Part shown: positions 25,934 to 36,529 of the stretch, in pieces
How the letters are laid out: each line of letters starts with the position of its first letter
Numbering within the stretch: position 1 is the first letter of the stretch
Program-made: the position numbers and the translations under genes
The notes under the pieces: generated by a model
Database searches by the model: none
What the model was told of the DNA's origin: nothing
Seen by the model: the letters and a program-made list of their open reading frames with translations, nothing else
NCBI GenBank assembly: GCA_037954325.1
Contig: JBBMNZ010000035.1
Span: 5,044,501 to 5,108,500, forward strand
Length of the DNA: 64,000 nucleotides
Source: Fistularia commersonii
Taxonomy: Eukaryota > Chordata > Actinopteri > Syngnathiformes > Fistulariidae
Direction: 5' to 3'

Positions 25934-27063
25934 ATGTGGGAGGACATCTGTGAGCCTGTGCTTGATTGTTTAAGAGCCAAAGAAATAAAAACAACCCACC
26001 CACTGTCAGTGGCTACCGATGGGGCACAGAGTATGACTGGAGCGCATAAGGGCATTGTGGCCTTGCTGCAGAAGTCACTGGATAGAAAGCTGCTGACTTT
26101 TCACTGCATCCTGCACCAAGAGGCATTGTGTGCGCAAACCTTTCCTCCAGAATGCACAGAAGTCATGAATGTTGTCATTCAGATTATTGAATAAAATAAT
26201 GGTAAAAGGTTTAAATCACCGCCCGTTCCGTTTGTTACTGGATGATGTGGAAAGCGCATACTCTGATCTCCTGCTGCATAACAGAGTCCTGTGGCTGTCC
26301 AGAGGAGAAGTGCTGAAATGTTTTGCTGGTGAAAATTTTTATGAGCTGCAAAAGGCTCACCTTTCCTGAGCTGTAACAGGCAGAGTGGCTGGAAAAGCTG
26401 CACTTCGTGGTGGACATGACAGCGATCCTGAACACAACTCTTCAGGGGAGAGGAGCCACATGCTGGAGGAAGTGTTTAGCGTTTGAGCACAAACTGACAG
26501 TTTTAGCCTGAGATTTACAGAGGCACACTGTCTCGTTTCCCTTCTTTAACCCTCATATTATGTTAAGGGCCAGTTTGACCCATTTCACCCATTGACCCAA
26601 CGGGTCAAATTGACCCTTAACGTAATATGAGGGTTGAGGGAGTTCAAACAAGCTCACGATGTGATCAATTTTGAGTATTTGCAGTCTGCAATCACTGCAA
26701 TGAAAGCATCGTTTGGGGAACAATTCTGTGAGTTCAGAGAGGAAAAAAAACACACTGTCCTCCCCGTCTCTCCCCTGACCGTCGATCCATCCCTGCTAAA
26801 TGTGACTGAATTTGCAGTTGTAAGTCAACCTGACCGGACAAACTCGTGTTTGAAGCATGGAATGCCATCCCCGACACCTACATAAACATGAAGAAATATG
26901 CCTTTGAGAGCAGCTATTCTCCACCCTGAACTTCATTAAGAACAAACACCGCTCACACCTCACAGCCGGCAGCTTACGGTCCTGTGTAAAAGATGTGACT
27001 AAGTATAGCCCTGATTTGCAGATGCTGTACGCAGAAGTGCTGGAGCAGAAGTCCAATCAACCA
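25934..27063 (+). pseudogene. hAT transposase remnant
   Basis: Plus-strand fragments in more than one frame keep recognisable hAT transposase blocks, interrupted by stop codons and, at 26550-26633, by an inserted MITE. The acidic-residue context around ATDGAQSMTG matches the domesticated GTF2IRD2/EPM2AIP1 relatives. No intact ORF longer than about 90 codons remains. Confidence 0.75.
26550..26633. mobile_element. piggyBac-like MITE (84 bp) nested in the hAT element
   Basis: The element is nearly palindromic: CCCTCATATTATGTTAAGGG at one end and the complementary CGTAATATGAGGG at the other. It is flanked by TTAA (26546-26549) on the left and TTGA (26634-26637) on the right, one base from the TTAA duplication typical of piggyBac. 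It splits the hAT transposase remnant, so it inserted later. A second copy is at 32279-32344. Confidence 0.75.
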
Positions 27064-27688
27064 GGTAAAATAAATATTTATGAAGATATTTTGCATTTTT
27101 TTATTTTTTATTGTTTATTGACAGAGTGCTTTTTTCCAAATTTGTTTTTAAAATTCAGGTCAACGCTCCGCTACACACTCTGAAAGCCCGAAGGTGATAA
27201 TAGGATGACAGCTCACAACATTTTTTTTTGCTTTTGTTTGCTACATAGATAATTTAAGTTCCACTTTTTAATACATTTGAAAGAGACATTCATTTCAGGG
27301 TGTTGCTTTTTTGTTATTAAAAAAAACACATTTATTAAAAGAAAGGAAAATTATTTTAAAAGAAAATTTCTTTTCATTCTTAACCCCAAAGTACACCTGG
27401 GTGCTTTGACTACCCTTAAGGATGGGCTACCAATTACGTTATTATTTTTTCAAGAATTCAAAATGTGTGCATTACATAAATAAAATTAAATTTTCTCTGT
27501 AGCATTTCATGGATTTCATATGCAACACACTATAGTTGTTTATACAAAGTGTAAAGGTAAGAAAAAGCAATATATACAGTGGTACCTTTATTTTAGACGT
27601 CAAAAAGTAATTGCGGCTCCCAGTGTTTTCTTTTCCCGGAAAACCGGGTCCAAATGGCTCTTTGGGTCTTAAAGGTTGCCGACCCCTG

Positions 27689-27696
27689 GGCTGGAC
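27689..27696. repeat. target-site duplication, right copy (GGCTGGAC)
   Basis: Exact copy of the 8 bases at 25079-25086, abutting the right terminal repeat of the hAT element. Confidence 0.85.
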
Positions 27697-28039
27697 TGAT
27701 ATGCTTTGCTAATAGAATGGAGGAAACAAACGGGGCGCTATTCGATGGATAAACACATCCTTTGTAAACGTACGTTTGTTAATAAAGAAGAAACTCGGCG
27801 AAAGTTCATCGATGATCTGAAATGACAGTTAGCAGATCGAGAGCTGCGGAAAAACGTTGTAATATCGTGTTAGGTACAGTGTGGGTCAGAGGTCAATACC
27901 AGGGTAAATTACCTGGATTTGACCAGGAACAGTCAGTTGTATTGCATGCTTGTGTGGCATGGCTGTGGCCAACAACAGCTATTGCTCATTAAACGGATGT
28001 TTTATCATCACACGGTGTATCCCTGACTAAAATGCTACA

Positions 28040-28405
28040 CAACTCTATTTTATTCTATCACAGAGGACATTTCACCCCCACAACAGAGCTTATTCACACT
28101 TCTGCCATCAGGTAGACACTACAGAAGCCGGAAAGCAAGAACAAAGAGACTTGCAAACAGTTTGTTCCCGCAGGCTGTTGTACTCCTGAAAACCCCGACT
28201 GACAGCCAACACTACACAAGAGCCACTTTATTCAGTTATTTCCCTCTAAGATACAATTTCTCACTTACTTAAAGTATTACTGTGCAATCATATACTGTTT
28301 TTAGTATGTCCATGCAAGCCATCTCCCATATTGTTTTGTGTTGTTGCGTTGTTTAACACCACATTCTTACAATGGACATGACGATAAAAATCTTGAATAA
28401 GAATG
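28040..28405 (+). mobile_element. CR1/Rex1-like LINE 3' fragment
   Basis: Plus-strand translation contains LLPSGRHYRSRKARTKRLAN followed by SLFPQAVVLLKT, a typical C-terminus of fish CR1/L2-type LINE ORF2. An AT-rich tail with a GATAAAAATCTTGAATAAGA end follows. It is 5'-truncated. Confidence 0.65.
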
Positions 28406-29174
28406 ATCTCTAATAATAGCTACCCAGGATAAATCAAATATTGATTTTTTTTTCATTTTGTCGATTGCAACCCACAGTCACGAACCCCAGGGGGTCCTCA
28501 GCTTCCAGTTCGGGAGCAACTCATCAACACAAAGTGGACATGGTAACATCAAAAGAATCCATCAAAGACCAAGATGCAAAACAAAATCGATACATCTATT
28601 TTAAAAGGAGTGCAAGCAATGTTTGCGTTTTCATTTGCGTAACAAATTGCCGCTGTGTTGTGTTGGATCCAACCTCCAATGTCTTGGGGGTGGGGGGGGG
28701 GGGTATATCATAGAGAAAAGGTGTGTTTCTAAGGTGTCACTTTTAAAGTCCAGCACATTCTGCATTAACGTGCAGCTGTATATCAAACAAGGAAGAAACC
28801 TTTAGTGTCCCTAAAGTTAGGAATGCTGATATATTTTATCTTGTGCATACATAAGCTATCGGTCTTGAGTTGTCAATTTGGTCATCTGGAGTTCTAGTTT
28901 TTGCTCATCATCATCAAACCCAACCATTCTCCATTCACCAGATAAGCCAAGCTGCCGGACCACCTGCTCCTCTATCATCGCCTCACCCTCATTGGATAAA
29001 CACCGACAACCTGTCCAACTTTTGTCTGTGTCACTCTTTTTCAGAGTATCAATGACCCGTGAACGGAGAGCCCCAGAGGGCTTGATTTGTCCTTTTATAC
29101 GTGTGGACTTAACACACGTACAGCTGTTTGGATGTCTGTTCAGCTGCCACAGACTGAACAACCGCCAGAGTGGG

Positions 29175-29182
29175 TATATAAG
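29175..29182 (+). promoter_or_regulatory. TATA box of the RGS gene
   Basis: TATATAAG lies 93 bp before the RGS start codon, predicting a transcription start near 29205 and a 5' UTR of about 60 bp. No other TATA-like motif is as well placed. Confidence 0.6.
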
Positions 29183-29267
29183 AACGGCAGCAAAGTCCGA
29201 TTCGGTAGGCGGACTCTTGTCTTGAGTTCATTTTTCATTTTCAGCTTGCCCGAGACCACAGACCTCC

Positions 29268-30408
29268 ATGTGTAAGGGGCTCTCCTCCCTGCCTTCGTCA
29301 TGTCTGGAGAAGTGAGTATGATTTATCACGGCTTGACTGCGGATCTTGGTGGAATTTTGCGGGCTGCTTTCACGGGATCTCTTAAATATGTGTGTGTCCC
29401 AGGGCAAAAGAGATACGGGTGAAAATAAGCCACCTGGCAGAAACACACCCGAAATACAAGTATGTCTTTCAAAAAAAAAAAAGGCACTTAGAACTCTTTT
29501 ACAGGTTTTTTTTTTGTTTTTGTTTAAACAACGTGTGTCTCTCTTCTCAGGACGCAAAGTGGAAAAACTCCTCCGGATTTGGAATCTCTTCTAAGCAAGA
29601 AAGGTTTTGCCTTCAATTTCTTTTATCAACCTATTGTTGTAGATATATTGAGTTTTAGCATTTTGAATAATTGGCCATTTGTGTAAGATTGGTCTATTTT
29701 GTTGAATCTCTATTCCGTTGAATCTTTTTAAATCTTTTTTTCATTTCTCGTCATGTGCCCTCATTCGACAGTAAAGTCCATGTTTGTGAAATTTACTTTT
29801 CACTCTGGTAAAATATTTACTGTAGATTTTGGTTGGAATCCAGAAGACACATGCACGGTTCGCAGAATGACGTGTCCGTTGGCTGAATGACTCAGTTTCT
29901 TCTTCTGGGGGCCTTTTTCTTACGTTCTTATCGCTCCCAGGCGGCCTGCAGGCGTTTCGTGAATTTCTGCAGTCAGAGTTCAGCGATGAGAACCTGGAGT
30001 TCTGGCTGGCCTGCGAGGATTACAGGGTTTCTCCTCCCAGTGCGCAAAAAGCCAAGGCCAGCGTCCTCTACAGCCAGTTTATTAACCCTGACGCCCCACG
30101 GGAGGTTGGTGGATGGGAAAATATGATTGACTTACAGTTAAGATGTATAATACCTGCAAGAGAACATGAGGTGACAGCAGAGAAGTTACGATGAAGAGTG
30201 TTGGTCCTTTAATAAGGCTGTTTTTTTATTTTTCCTCCAGGTCAACTTGGATGCTGAGACGCGCGCGGCTCTCCTGAGCGTGATGGATTGTCCCTGCAAT
30301 GATACATTCAGCAGGGCGCAGCAGAGAATCTATAATTTGATGGCCAATGACTCCTTTCCCCGTTTCGTGCGCTCCTCTCAGCGCACGGAGGTTGTTAACA
30401 TCTACTAG
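29268..30408 (+). CDS. R4-family regulator of G-protein signalling (RGS4/5/16-like)
   Basis: Five exons, 29268-29311, 29403-29459, 29551-29603, 29941-30104 and 30241-30408, join in phase to 161 residues and TAG. The N-terminus MCKGLSSLPSSCLEKAKEI matches the amphipathic, Met-Cys start of RGS4, RGS5 and RGS16, which binds membrane and makes the protein an Arg/N-degron substrate. After a short linker the RGS box (about 45-158) contains SEFSDENLEFWLACEDY with the Galpha-contacting E68 and N69, and IYNLMANDSFPRFVRS near the end. RGS proteins speed GTP hydrolysis by Gi/Gq alpha subunits. Two oddities: the Asn equivalent to RGS4 N128 aligns with V120, and the usual FYxxL after the last box helix is replaced by QRTEVVNIY at the stop. 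It is shorter than the usual 180-205 residues. The exact paralogue is not assigned. Confidence 0.88.
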
Positions 30409-30606
30409 ATACAGAGCATGTTGACCTCCATTATGGGGCCATATTGATTGATATGTTGACTGTATCTTATTTATTCTAACAAACAGCTTGTGTTTTAGGC
30501 TATTGTTGTGCAATGTCACCGACGCCGATACTTCCTTCGAAGTATGAAGCTTTACTGATGTGCTTCCGAACCGCTTGAGCTTCAAGTGATGTATTTCAAG
30601 GATTTA

Positions 30607-30612
30607 AATAAA
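30607..30612 (+). terminator. RGS gene poly(A) signal
   Basis: AATAAA lies 199 bp after the TAG stop and gives a compact 3' UTR ending near 30630. Confidence 0.6.
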
Positions 30613-30777
30613 TACCTCAGAAAACAGTCTTCATGTAGGATTTGAAGACATCGGTGCGTATCATGCAATTTGTGTCAAAAATCTTTTCTGATGCTGATCA
30701 ACATGGCTCGCATCCCCAAACAACACAGTTCACTGGGATGTGTGCACAGAGGTTCCTGTCCAGTCTCATGTGGAGCC

Positions 30778-31035
30778 CATATCGTCACCCTCTTAAAGTA
30801 ATCACCTAATCCATTTTTTTAGATTTTTCAGGAAACACAAAAAACTGAACCATTAGACACACTCTTGACATCGGCAATTTCTACTAAACAGGTAGAATGG
30901 CACAATCTGTTTAACTGAGGATGTAGGAAATTTTGCCAGAGGTGGTCAGCATCATGAGGAGATGATTTAGGCAAAAAAAAAAAAATTTTTGTAAAAAAAT
31001 GACTTAGGCGATTATTTTAAGAGGGTGACGATATG
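30778..31035. mobile_element. MITE with long terminal inverted repeats (258 bp)
   Basis: The left end CATATCGTCACCCTCTTAAA and its continuation (TAATCACCTAA) mirror the right end (TTAGGCGATTATTTTAAGAGGGTGACGATATG region), an inverted repeat of about 40 bp. There is no coding capacity. A diverged relative may lie near 35935-36050. The superfamily and target duplication are unclear. Confidence 0.65.
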
Positions 31036-31774
31036 TAGTCTCACTACCATGCGACCTTGGTATTATAAATACATATGAATAAGGAAATGCAAATAAAAAA
31101 AAAACATCTAAAAAAGCCTTGGCGCAAGGGTTATAGATTACATTGCATTGTTTAATTAACATTCAGTTTGTATTTTAATTTCCTCTGTAACATTCAAGTA
31201 GTGACTTATAAACACATTCAGCTGTACAGGTAATTATACAAATATACAAATAGGGATTTAACTGATAGCAATACCGATTCTGACTCAGATGTTCATCAAC
31301 TGGAAGAGCAGTTTAGAGAATAAAATGTTTTGCGACCTGTGAGGCGAGTGTGAAATTTGGTTAATGGATAAAAATGAATATCTGCCCTAGTTATAGTTAA
31401 TAATTGGTCAAACTTTGCTTTTTGGCATCAAAACAAATTATTGTTTTATACTGCCTTCTTGCACTCTTAACCTCTGGTGCGGGGAGGGTTACACGGCTGC
31501 CTTTAGTCCCAAAAAGCAATATGCAATAAGGAATGCACACTTAATATAAGTAAGAGGAGGTGAGTGATATTTTGTGCAAAAGAACATTTAGCAAGCTTTC
31601 ATTCAAAACACACTGGCAAGCTCTGATGGTGAAAAGAAGGAATATTTTGATAGCATTCAATAAACACTTTCTAATGTGGACCAAAAGCCATCTCCGCCAT
31701 CAATGTCGCGCCTTGCGTTTCCTTCATCGGCTTTTGTGTTTTTACGTGCGTCGGACTCCTTCGCGTGTTCGATT

Positions 31775-34227
31775 TCACAACGACACACCGCAGCCGCAGC
31801 TGGTGACGCCTGTCCCGGGCTCCGCTTGGTTGGCCTCGTTCTTTTCCGTGCTGGGAAAAGACGTCGGCTCCCAGCGGGCCAACGCGGTCCCCTTCAGGCC
31901 TGCCTGGCACTTCACAATGAGGTAGATTTTTTGGAGTACGGTCCTCCGCAGTAAGATATAGACCCAGGGGTCGAGGATCTGGTTCCAGGTGGCCAGTCTC
32001 ACGCCAACCACCATCAGGAACTTATCGTGCTTTGCAATGGATCCAGTGTAGGAGTGGATCACGAATATCAGGCCAAAGATCTGCAGGAGGGGAAACACAA
32101 TATTTGCGCTTTAGAAGCCATTATGAACAGGAATTTTGTGAACAGGTTACTGTACGGCGGAAATCGATCATCGCAAAATGCTCAACAAATTGATGTGTAA
32201 GGTCAGTCTGTATGGGTCAAAACAAGCTCATGCTAATTTGGAAAAAACAAAAAAACACTGAAAAGAAGGTGGCATTAACTCTCATATTATGGTAAGGGTC
32301 AATTTCACCCATTTCACCCATTGACCCTTAACATAATATGAGGGTTAAGGTAAATTCTAATATCTAATACATGATCCAAGACATTAGAACGTACGTGACA
32401 GCGGAGAGCATTAAAAAATATCCATCGGTGCTGATTTTTTTCAAGAATAATACAATAATATATATATTTATAAAGCACTTTCCAGGAACAAGAAGGAACA
32501 AGAGTAGAGTCGTAAGAGAAGTAGTAGCATCCACCTATGTTCTTTTAATATTATTGTATTTCGATCAGTTTTTGTAGGAAAATGCTGAAACTTGTTTGAT
32601 TAGCCTTAATATGTAAAATAAATTGCTTGAGGCTCGCAAGGTAAACAAAGCTAAACAAAGGCGGAACACATATTTACAGAAATGCAGATGACCTTTGTTT
32701 GCCGGAGTGTTGACGTGCCTGAGTTCACCTCTTTTAAACTGTCAAATTAATGACCAGTTGTTAAGATACATATTCTCTGGATGTATTCCTTGCATGCATG
32801 TTTCTGTGGCAGCAAAGCGTCATCAAAAATTATACGTCGATCAAAATCCCCTGGAACACCAGAGCTGGCGTGTGCCGAGAAGTAAACTGCAGAACAGATC
32901 AAGTTTACTTCTCATCGGCATGACTATTAATAGGATAAGTTGCTTTATGCATTGATTTTAGGGTATTGAATGCTGCTGAACTTTTCATCAATGGGCTCAT
33001 CTTTCCAACTTATTGTACACTTGATCCATCATTTGCGTGAATCATTTATGAATTAACATCACGCGAGCGTTTTCCTTGTGTTGCTATTTCCGCTACAGCC
33101 TACATTAATGTATTGAATTTCCATTTATTACTGAACTACACGAGCGTATTTCTCAGAACCAATTGCTTACAAAGTCGTCCGGCCGGCACTTGAGCCTGGT
33201 GGGCCGCAAAATATTCAGGCCTTGGCCAGATCGGCCACACAGTTTCTAAAAATTCATAAAAGAAATCTTTTTAATATTATTTTGAAATGGCTGTTTCTCA
33301 TTTACTGTCGCTATTCATTTTGACACCCCGAATTCTGGATCTTGTGGTCCTAACACTCACCAGCAGGGGGCACCAGCAGATGGACGACGTAACCATGATC
33401 CCCACCAGCTGAACCACCATCTCTATGTCGTGGGACTTGGATGAAAAATGGTTGCTGGGCTTCCTCTTAAGGCGAGCGCGCACCAGCGTGAGTCCGCTGA
33501 TGGTGTTGCACACCAGGGCCGCGGCGAGAGAGGTCACCCCGAGTCCAGAGAAGAGCACCATGAACACCAGGTCTTCCACTTTAGTGTCACCGAGCACGTT
33601 TATGAAGCACCAGGTGCCCGGGTACTGGTAGGTGTAGGAGCCCAGGTTCAGGGATGGCAGCGCGGCCACGCACAGAGCCGCCAGCCAAATGGCACAGAGG
33701 CACAATTTGGTGCGGGCGCCCGTGACCAGGGATGAGTGCAGCAGCGGCTTGGTCACACCCAGGCAACGCTCGGCGGCCATGGCGAAACCCATGAAGAGCG
33801 GGCAAAGGCCGAAGAACACCATGCTTCCGCCCATGAACTGGCACATGAAATCGCTTTTTGCGTTCGCCGACTGCACGCCTCCGGTGAGGTAGAGGCTGAG
33901 CACCAGGGGTCCCAGGATCACGTGTCCGATGAAGTCCGTCACGACCAGGGAAGTCGCGAAAAGGAGAAAGGTGGCTTTGGAGCGGCGCCGCTGGCGGGAG
34001 TAGGCATTCGCTAAGATGACGAGGGCCAGGATGTTGGAGACGATGCCCAGCGCCATGCACAGTATGACCATAATGATGCCGCTGGTGCTGGGCTGCACGG
34101 CGGTGAAGTTTTTCTGCTGCATCTCCAACTCCACAAGCGTCCTGCTCTCTGGCCTTCCTGCGCTGCCATTGGAGAGATGCCTGAGGTCCGGCGTGGCGGT
34201 GGAGTTGAATCGGCTCAGAGCTAGCAT
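31775..34227 (-). CDS. ptger1: prostaglandin E receptor EP1-like GPCR
   Basis: Two coding exons, 34227-33361 (289 codons, ending CCGLL-type CPLL|gtgagt) and 32080-31775 (101 codons plus TGA), give a 390-residue class A receptor. The extracellular N-terminus has sequons N8-S-T, N20-G-S and N40-F-T. TM1 begins near residue 51. TM3 contains GGSMVFFGLCPLFMGFAMA followed by ERC, the prostanoid form of DRY. ECL2 has the prostanoid signature GTWCFI. TM6 is preceded by HDIEMVVQLVGIMV. TM7 reads VRLATWNQILDPWVYILLRR, including the Arg that binds the prostaglandin carboxylate and DPWVY instead of NPxxY. Best recalled match is EP1 (Gq-coupled PGE2 receptor); FP is the main alternative. The intron before TM7 is the usual prostanoid-receptor position. 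An acceptor at 34269|34268 shows an upstream non-coding exon. Confidence 0.9.
32279..32344. mobile_element. piggyBac-like MITE, second copy (66 bp), in the ptger1 intron
   Basis: CTCTCATATTATGGTAAGGG at the left and ACATAATATGAGGG at the right form an inverted repeat. Perfect TTAA duplications flank it (32275-32278 and 32345-32348). The interior (TCACCCATTTCACCCATTGA) matches the copy at 26550-26633. Confidence 0.78.
32349..33360 (-). other. rest of the ptger1 intron
   Basis: No coding or structured feature is recognised in this 1-kb stretch between the MITE and the first coding exon of ptger1. Confidence 0.5.
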
Positions 34228-34268
34228 GACTGAACGCTGAGCCTCACATGGTCCGTACTGAAGGGCGG
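34228..34268 (-). other. ptger1 5' UTR part of exon 2
   Basis: On the minus strand TTTGTCTCGCAG|CCGCCC is a good acceptor 41 bases before the ATG. This segment is therefore probably untranslated leader spliced to an upstream exon. Confidence 0.55.
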
Positions 34269-34977
34269 CTGCGAGACAAAGAAGTCACATTTTTTTTTTA
34301 AGAGTTCAGAGATAATTCGAAACACGTCTCGTCTGAAGTTACTTGAGATTTCGCAGGTCCGTCTGGATCGACAGACCACCAGAGGAGGAAGCCCTGACAC
34401 ATCGGCTGTTTCAGATTAACCTTTCAAGGATGTCTCGTCATTACGACACTCGAGCACGTACATTAATAATAACAATTTCGTCTTTTTTAGTTTGGCGTTA
34501 TCAAACAACTCTCAGCGAAGAGGGGGATCTTTTTACCGCGTAATATAATGCAAGCCGGACTGAAGGTTAAAGAAACAGGTCATAAATAGAATCAGACCTC
34601 CCACATTTAACAGCACATCGTGACTTACTTATTATACACAGTGCGGCTTAATTGTTTTTATTAAATCCCAATACACGGACTTACCTCTAACATTCAAGGT
34701 AATTGCTTACCATAATTTACTGACACCTCTGGAAACAGGCCTCCCACGGAGACAAATGAATGTTCACTGAGTGCCTGATTTGTAAACCGCATCAGAACAT
34801 CAATTATTTGCTTCTCTGCGATGTTTCTAACACCTTTGTTACACAATCCAGCACTCACTGCCGACAGCAAAACAAGAATTTCACCGTACAGGGAAACACC
34901 TTTACCTACTGGACCAATAAAAGCTTTAAATGACGAATGGTCTCCATTTATATAACATTGGATTCACCCATTCACAC

Positions 34978-34999
34978 ACACACACATGCACGCACACAC
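34978..34999. repeat. (CA)n microsatellite
   Basis: CA dinucleotides with small interruptions in the putative 5' intron of ptger1. Confidence 0.8.
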
Positions 35000-35528
35000 T
35001 CCGATGGTGGCAGAGTCGCCATGCAGATTGCTGACCAGACCATGAGTGAGTCACACTTCAATAAAACCTATGCTTGTTGTCAGAGAAGCCCTTCACATAT
35101 TTTCTCCCTTCCAAAGGTTACAGTATAAATTGCAAGTGTTTATAATAAAAGTACAAATGCAACTGCATGATATTAATTCTGACTATACTTAAATATGTAT
35201 GTGAAGCAAATATGGCAGACTATTATGTGTTTGTGCATTTCAAGTACCCTCTTAATGATATTTTAATAGAAGAAAAAAAATGTTGAAATCTTAAAAAAAA
35301 AAAAAGCCTACTAAATATACCAAGTAGTCATCGAAAAAAAAACATTTTTTTCCAGGTCAACTGGAAAACAGAATATTATCAGCGTTGTAAAAGCACAAAG
35401 TATTTAACTAACTTGCCTTCTGTCTTAGACACATTCGCAAATCCGGATGATCTAATTATTTCATATTTTCAATTATTTCATCAATTATTGTCTTCGATAT
35501 TTTTTTATGCGACCCACGAAGGACTCAC

Positions 35529-35620
35529 CTCTCCATCCTCCGCGGCGCGGGAGCGTCCACGCCGGCTGTGGAACCAATCGATGTCCGGAGATACTCCCCC
35601 CAAAACTGCTGCGACGCTTT
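35529..35620 (-). other. candidate non-coding first exon of ptger1
   Basis: A GC- and CpG-rich block ends with the minus-strand donor ATGGAGAG|GTGAGT (exon end at 35529). It is the only strong donor in CpG-rich sequence upstream of the 34268 acceptor. The 5' boundary is a guess; the implied intron is 1.26 kb. Confidence 0.4.
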
Positions 35621-36500
35621 CACGCGTGGAAAGCAATGTAAAACACAATCACATTTCCTTTCCGGGTAGATTCCTTTGCGTGGGGCGGGTGTTGAAAAGT
35701 GAACGCGCACAGACTTGCGGGATTGTTAAGAGAGGATTCCCACGCCGACTTTTTCAAGGATTTTCCCCCGCGGGCGTGGGCGTTCTCCTCACCCCGCCCC
35801 CCACGCAAGCCACTCTGCGTGTTTTTATCCGCGCCTGTTGGCTTATCGCCCCGATGTGCGTGAAAATGTGAAAATCCATGCAAGTACACGCAAGATGGAA
35901 ATGTTAATACAACTTTTAAAATTTTCACTTTGAAAGTAAAATGATTTTTTTTTTTTCTCCAAGTTTTTCCAGAAAACACAAAGGTCAAACAATTAAAAAT
36001 AAATTGGACCTGAATTCAGGCAATTATTTGAAGAAGGTGATGATACACACAATTTGTAAATTTGTAATTTATAATTATATTTTTTTTCTATGCTCCACAG
36101 GGGGAAACTGGAAAGAACAGCACAAATATTTGGACAAAATGTAGTTTTGGGCCGGGGTGGGGTCAGGGTATGAAAACAAAACAAACGCTCTCTGGACCTC
36201 TGCTGATGGGGAGAGCTGATGGAGATCACTAAAAATAAGGGAGAGAATGTTTGTCATTTCCCTTTGTATCAATATAACCATCAAAGTTAAAAAAGTAAGT
36301 GACACGTACAGGATGACCATTCTTGGGCAACAGAAAGCCTGAACTGAAAAGTGTCTTTTGATATCAAGCAACTATATTCTTGTGCCAGATGGCTTCGATA
36401 TTGCAGTAACACTATACAGAAAACAACGATAAAGAATCAAATAAGTAAAGCCAAGTGTCTACGGAGCAAATAAACAATACCTAATGGAATACCCGTAAGT
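35621..36500. other. intergenic, possible MITE relative
   Basis: Between about 35935 and 36050 a stretch resembles the left and right parts of the MITE at 30778-31035 (TTTTTCCAGAAAACACAAAGG; CAATTATTTGAAGAAGGTG, each one segment). No gene is seen. Confidence 0.35.
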
Positions 36501-36529
36501 GAAGCAAAATAACATCAATATACACGAAG

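Larger units (their letters stand above)
25087..27688 (+). mobile_element. hAT-superfamily DNA transposon, degenerate (2.6 kb)
   Basis: The left end starts CGGGGGTCAGCAACC and the right end finishes GGTTGCCGACCCCTG, an imperfect terminal inverted repeat. Perfect 8-bp duplications (GGCTGGAC) flank it. The plus-strand interior encodes broken transposase related to GTF2IRD2/Charlie-type proteins: a catalytic-core segment (about 25934-26370; PLSVATDGAQSMTGAHKG, LTFHCILHQEALCAQ), a later helical part (26640-26850) and a C-terminal hATC-like piece (about 26870-27060; IKNKHRSHLT, SPDLQMLYAEVLEQKS). Stops, frameshifts and a deletion in the hATC region make it non-functional. It sits about 0.7 kb upstream of the ilf3 start codon, between ilf3 and the RGS gene. 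Confidence 0.88.

Noticed and set aside
28856..29225. Overlapping ORFs just upstream of the RGS gene on both strands
   Set aside because: They overlap the TATA box and promoter region and show no conserved motif.
33448..34240. Plus-strand ORFs opposite the ptger1 coding exon
   Set aside because: Shadows of a GC-rich receptor exon; no conserved features of their own.
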